Positions 48,892-51,907 of a DNA stretch of 51,907 bases are shown here, piece by piece. Both the position numbers and the translations under genes were made by a program. The notes beneath the pieces were generated by a model. It was not told the origin of the DNA, ran no database searches, and was given only the letters and a program-made list of their open reading frames with translations. Source of the DNA: Actinomadura montaniterrae (GTDB lineage: Bacteria; Actinomycetota; Actinomycetes; Streptosporangiales; Streptosporangiaceae); contig NZ_WBMR01000048.1 of assembly GCF_008923365.1 (NCBI RefSeq), positions 1-51,907 of the forward strand. Reading direction: 5' to 3'. How positions within the stretch are numbered: position 1 is the first letter of the stretch; each line of letters starts with the position of its first letter.

Positions 48892-51822
48892 TTGGCCTTC
48901 CGGACTGCCGGTACCGGGCGCCGGTTCGGCGCCGGGCGCACCCGGCTGATGCTGCCGGTCCTGGTGGCGCTGGCGTTCCTGCTGGTCGCTTTCCTGGTCT
49001 TCACCGCGGTCTACACGAATCTGCTGTGGTACCGCTCGGTCGGCTTCTCGAAGGTGTACACGACGCAGCTGCGCGCCGAGGCGGTGCTGTTCGCCGGGTC
49101 GGGCCTGCTGATGTCGCTGGTGGTGGGCGCGAACGTGGCGGTGGCGTACCGGCTGCGCCCGGCGTACCGGCCGCTGTCGGTGGAGCAGCAGGGGCTGGAG
49201 CGGTACCGGTCGGTGATCGATCCGCGCCGGCGGCTGATCTCGTTGGGGCTGCTGTTCCTGCTGGGCGTGCTGACGGGGTCGTCGGTGGCGGGCCAATGGC
49301 AGGTGTGGCTGGCGTTCCTGAACCGGACGCCGTTCGGCGTGAAGGACCCGCAGTTCCATAAGGACGTGTCGTTCTACGTCTTCACCTATCCGTTCCTGCG
49401 GCTGGTGCTGGGCGTGGTGTTCGCGACGGTGATCCTGTCGTTCCTGGCCGCGGTGATGGTGCATTACCTGTACGGCGGGCTGCGGCTTCAGGGGCCGGGC
49501 GACAAGGCGAGCCCGCCCGCGCGCGCGCATCTGTCGGTGCTGGTGGGGATTTTCGTGCTGCTGAAGGCGGTCGCGTACTGGCTGGACCGGTACGGGCTCG
49601 TCCATTCGGAGCGGGGCGTGACGACCGGCGCGTCCTATACGGATGTGAACGCGCTGCTGCCCGCCAAGACGATCCTGGCGGTCATAGCGCTGCTGTGCGC
49701 GGTGATGTTCTTCAGCAACCTGCTGCGGCGCGGGATGATGCTGCCGGGCGTGGGGTTCACGCTGCTGGTGCTGTCGGCGATCCTGCTGGGCGGGCTGTAT
49801 CCGCTGCTGATCCAGCAGTTCCAGGTGAAGCCGGACGAGCTGGCCAAGGAGCGCGGGTACATTCAGCGCAACATCGACTTCACGCGGCGGGCGTACGGGG
49901 TGGGCGGCGCGCAGGTCGTCCAGTACGGGTCGTCGCCCCAGACCGACCAGAAGAAGCTGCAGGACGAGGCGAACGGGCTGGGCGGCGTCCGCGTCCTGGA
50001 CCCGAACGTGGTCGGCCCGACGTTCGAGCAGCTGCAGCGGATCCGCCCGTTCTACAAGTTCCCCGACACCCTGGACGTCGACCGCTACACCGTGGACGGC
50101 CAGACCACCGACACCGTGGTGGCGCTGCGGGAGCTGTCGGGCGCGCCGTCGGGGCAGCGCAGCTGGGTGAAGGACCGGATGGTCTACACGCACGGCTACG
50201 GGTTCGTGTCGGCGTACGGCGACCAGATGGCGCAGGGCGGGAACCCCGACTTCATCACCCGCGACATGCCGGCGTCGTCCGGCCAGCGGATCCAGGTGAC
50301 GCGGCCGGAGATCTACTTCGGGGAGCGGTCGCCGCGCTACTCGGTGGTGGGCGGGAAGGGCCAGCGGGAGCTGAACTACCCCGACAACAGCCCGGACGAC
50401 GGGCAGCAGAGCACCACCTATGACGGGGGCGGCGGCGTCCCGGTCGACTCGTTCTTCCACAAGCTGCTGTACTCGGCGCGGTTCCAGGACAAGAACCTGC
50501 TGCTGTCCGGGGCGATCAAGAAGGACGCGCGGATCCTGTACGACCGGTCGCCGCGCGAGCGGGTCCACAAGGCGGCGCCGTGGCTGACGCTGGACGGCGA
50601 CCCGTATCCGGCGGTGGTGCAGGGCCGGGTCGTGTGGATCGTGGACGGCTACACCACGTCCGGCGCGTACCCGTACTCGGAGCAGACGAGCCTCGGCGAG
50701 GCGACCCGCGACACGATCACCGACACCCGCTCGTCGGTGGCGCGGCAGGCGAACGACCACATCAACTACATGCGGAACTCGGTGAAGGCCACGGTGGACG
50801 CCTACAGCGGCGCGGTCCACCTCTACCAGTGGGACACCGAGGACCCGATCCTCAAGACGTGGATGAAGGTCTTCCCGGACACCGTCCAGCCGAAGGCGAA
50901 CATCCCGGACGACCTGCTGGCGCACTTCCGCTACCCGCAGGACCTGTTCAAGGTGCAGCGGCAGGTCCTCACCAAGTACCACGTGACGGACCCGTCGGCG
51001 TTCTACAACGGCGAGGGGTTCTGGGAGGTGCCGCAGGACCCGACGACGCGGGGCAAGCTGCAGCCGCCGTACTACCAGAGCCTGAAGATGCCGTCGCCGT
51101 TCGACGGCGCGGCGGCGTTCTCGCTGACGACGGTGTTCAACCCGCGCGACAACCCGCAGCTCGCCGCGTTCATGGCGGTCGACTCGGACCCGACGAGCAA
51201 GTACTACGGGCAGATCCGGGTCCTGCAGATGCCGCGGGACGCGCAGCCGCCGGGCCCGGGGCAGGTGCAGAACTCGTTCGAGACGGACTCGCAGGTAAAG
51301 GGCGACCTGTTCGCGCTGCGGCAGGGCGGGACGAAGACCGTCGCGGGGAACCTGCTGACGATCCCGTTCGGGGGGAGCCTGCTGTACGTCGAGCCGATGT
51401 ACACCAAGGCGTCCGGCGGGAAGGAGCAGCAGCCGTACCCGCTCCTCGGCAAGGTGCTGGTGCGGTACGGGACGCGGATCGCGGCGGCCGGCACGTTCGC
51501 GGACGCGCTGAAGCAGGTCCTCGGCGGGTCGGGGCCCCCGGCGGTGACGGGGTCGGGGTCCGGGGACGGCCGGCTGACGCCGCAGGAGCAGCAGGCGATC
51601 AGCGACCTGCAGAAGGCCGTGAACGACTACGAGAACGCCCAGCACAAGGGCGACTACCCGGGCATGGGCGAGGCCTGGCAGCGGATCAAGCGGGCGCAGG
51701 AGGCGCTGTCGGCGGCGCAGCAGGCGGGCGCGAAGCAGCAGCCGAAGCCGACGCCGGACGCGACCGCCTCGCCGTCGGCGACCCCGTCGCCGAGCGGCCC
51801 GGCGGAGGCGTCGTCCGGCTGA
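48892..51822 (+). CDS. UPF0182 family membrane protein
   Basis: This protein of about 976 residues has around seven membrane helices in the first ~310 residues (LMLPVLVALAFLLVAFLVF, then LLWYRSVGFSKVY, and others). A very large extracytoplasmic domain follows (YGSSPQTDQKKLQDEA, WLTLDGDPYPAVVQGRVVWIVDGYT, FLTVFNPRDN-like SLTTVFNPRDNPQLAAFMAVDS), and then a Pro/Ser/Thr-rich tail. UPF0182 is found mainly in actinobacteria and cyanobacteria with unknown function. TTG 48892 is chosen because GGAGG lies six bases upstream; the frame extends to 48820. Confidence 0.92.
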   Translation: MAFRTAGTGRRFGAGRTRLMLPVLVALAFLLVAFLVFTAVYTNLLWYRSVGFSKVYTTQLRAEAVLFAGSGLLMSLVVGANVAVAYRLRPAYRPLSVEQQGLERYRSVIDPRRRLISLGLLFLLGVLTGSSVAGQWQVWLAFLNRTPFGVKDPQFHKDVSFYVFTYPFLRLVLGVVFATVILSFLAAVMVHYLYGGLRLQGPGDKASPPARAHLSVLVGIFVLLKAVAYWLDRYGLVHSERGVTTGASYTDVNALLPAKTILAVIALLCAVMFFSNLLRRGMMLPGVGFTLLVLSAILLGGLYPLLIQQFQVKPDELAKERGYIQRNIDFTRRAYGVGGAQVVQYGSSPQTDQKKLQDEANGLGGVRVLDPNVVGPTFEQLQRIRPFYKFPDTLDVDRYTVDGQTTDTVVALRELSGAPSGQRSWVKDRMVYTHGYGFVSAYGDQMAQGGNPDFITRDMPASSGQRIQVTRPEIYFGERSPRYSVVGGKGQRELNYPDNSPDDGQQSTTYDGGGGVPVDSFFHKLLYSARFQDKNLLLSGAIKKDARILYDRSPRERVHKAAPWLTLDGDPYPAVVQGRVVWIVDGYTTSGAYPYSEQTSLGEATRDTITDTRSSVARQANDHINYMRNSVKATVDAYSGAVHLYQWDTEDPILKTWMKVFPDTVQPKANIPDDLLAHFRYPQDLFKVQRQVLTKYHVTDPSAFYNGEGFWEVPQDPTTRGKLQPPYYQSLKMPSPFDGAAAFSLTTVFNPRDNPQLAAFMAVDSDPTSKYYGQIRVLQMPRDAQPPGPGQVQNSFETDSQVKGDLFALRQGGTKTVAGNLLTIPFGGSLLYVEPMYTKASGGKEQQPYPLLGKVLVRYGTRIAAAGTFADALKQVLGGSGPPAVTGSGSGDGRLTPQEQQAISDLQKAVNDYENAQHKGDYPGMGEAWQRIKRAQEALSAAQQAGAKQQPKPTPDATASPSATPSPSGPAEASSG

Positions 51823-51855
51823 CCCGCCCGGCTGACCCGCCCGGCTGACCCGCCC
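51817..51855 (+). repeat. Three tandem 13-base units at the UPF0182 3' end
   Basis: GGCTGACCCGCCC is repeated three times without gaps (51817, 51830, 51843). The stop codon of the UPF0182 gene lies in the first unit. Confidence 0.85.
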
Positions 51856-51874
51856 GGGGGCGGGGGCGGGTCAG
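51845..51874. terminator. Bidirectional hairpin terminator
   Basis: CTGACCCGCCC (51845-51855) pairs perfectly with GGGCGGGTCAG (51864-51874), loop of eight bases. It lies between two convergent genes and reaches the stop codon of the reverse-strand gene. Confidence 0.7.
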
Positions 51875-51907
51875 CGGCGGCGCTTGCGGGCGCGGCGGAT
51901 CGCGGCG
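51871..51907 (-). CDS. C-terminal end of a reverse-strand gene (truncated)
   Basis: A reverse-strand frame entering from the right edge ends ...AIRRARKRRR at a TGA (51871-51873). The basic C-terminus and its position after the terminator suggest a real gene; nothing more can be said. Confidence 0.4.
   Translation of the reverse strand, partial: AAIRRARKRRR

Noticed and set aside
48210..49004. N-terminal extension of the moaE frame up to 49004
   Set aside because: The extension translates to Arg/Pro-rich low complexity and overlaps the PPA1309 gene in another frame; GTG 48209 gives the normal MoaE length.

Overview
The window is very GC-rich DNA with dense genes and strong G/C third-position bias. 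The gene content points to an actinomycete. It includes a SigR/RsrA-type redox sigma/anti-sigma pair, a sigma/anti-sigma pair resembling mycobacterial SigL/RslA, several PknB-like kinases, a UPF0182 membrane protein, a PPA1309-family protein, an actinobacterial-type HisN and many apparently leaderless genes. A Thermomonosporaceae-like organism (for example Actinomadura) is my best guess, but that is inference. There are no rRNA genes, insertion sequences, CRISPR arrays or phage genes. Two initiator tRNA genes are present.

Left part (1-24 kb). The window opens inside an ABC exporter gene coupled to a MauE-thioredoxin fusion, possibly the edge of a peptide export/disulfide locus. A divergent biotin carboxylase and a coupled pair of membrane HD/HD-GYP proteins follow, the latter preceded by a 30-codon small ORF. 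Next come a sugar epimerase and the sigR-rsrA thiol-stress pair with a textbook SigR promoter. A methyltransferase, a DksA/TraR zinc finger, an SRAP (YedK) DNA-protein crosslink protein and a DoxX protein with a histone-like tail come next. They are followed by a second ECF sigma/anti-sigma pair, aroA, rsgA, a serine/threonine kinase, a coiled-coil protein, hisN, a small membrane protein, lhgO and a carboxylesterase.

Middle (23.6-36.8 kb). This is a lipid/terpenoid-flavoured block: TetR, an MpaB-type oxygenase, SDR, cytochrome P450, a hydrolase fused to a degenerate acyl-CoA-synthetase-like domain, and a fatty-acyl-AMP ligase-like enzyme. The TetR-SDR-P450 content recalls the mycobacterial Rv3057c-Rv3059 (CYP136) locus. 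It is followed by a DUF3054 membrane protein, an alpha/beta hydrolase, and a coupled two-gene surface system made of a membrane-anchored substrate-binding/VWA protein and an extracellular solute-binding protein, with no transporter.

Right part (36.8-51.9 kb). Two 74-nt initiator tRNA genes, about 9.3 kb apart, are each followed by a nearly identical 3' array of small hairpins, most with GAA loops. The first hairpin after each tRNA shows compensatory base changes between copies. Between the tRNAs lie a TetR/P450 divergent pair with two tandem operators, a kinase ending in an MmpS-like domain, the proline catabolic genes (proline dehydrogenase and P5C dehydrogenase) with a divergent PucR-type regulator, and an acyl-CoA synthetase. 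After the second tRNA come a PDZ/Lon-type secreted protease, moaE, a PPA1309-family gene and a large UPF0182 membrane protein. The window ends at a strong hairpin and the tail of a reverse-strand gene.
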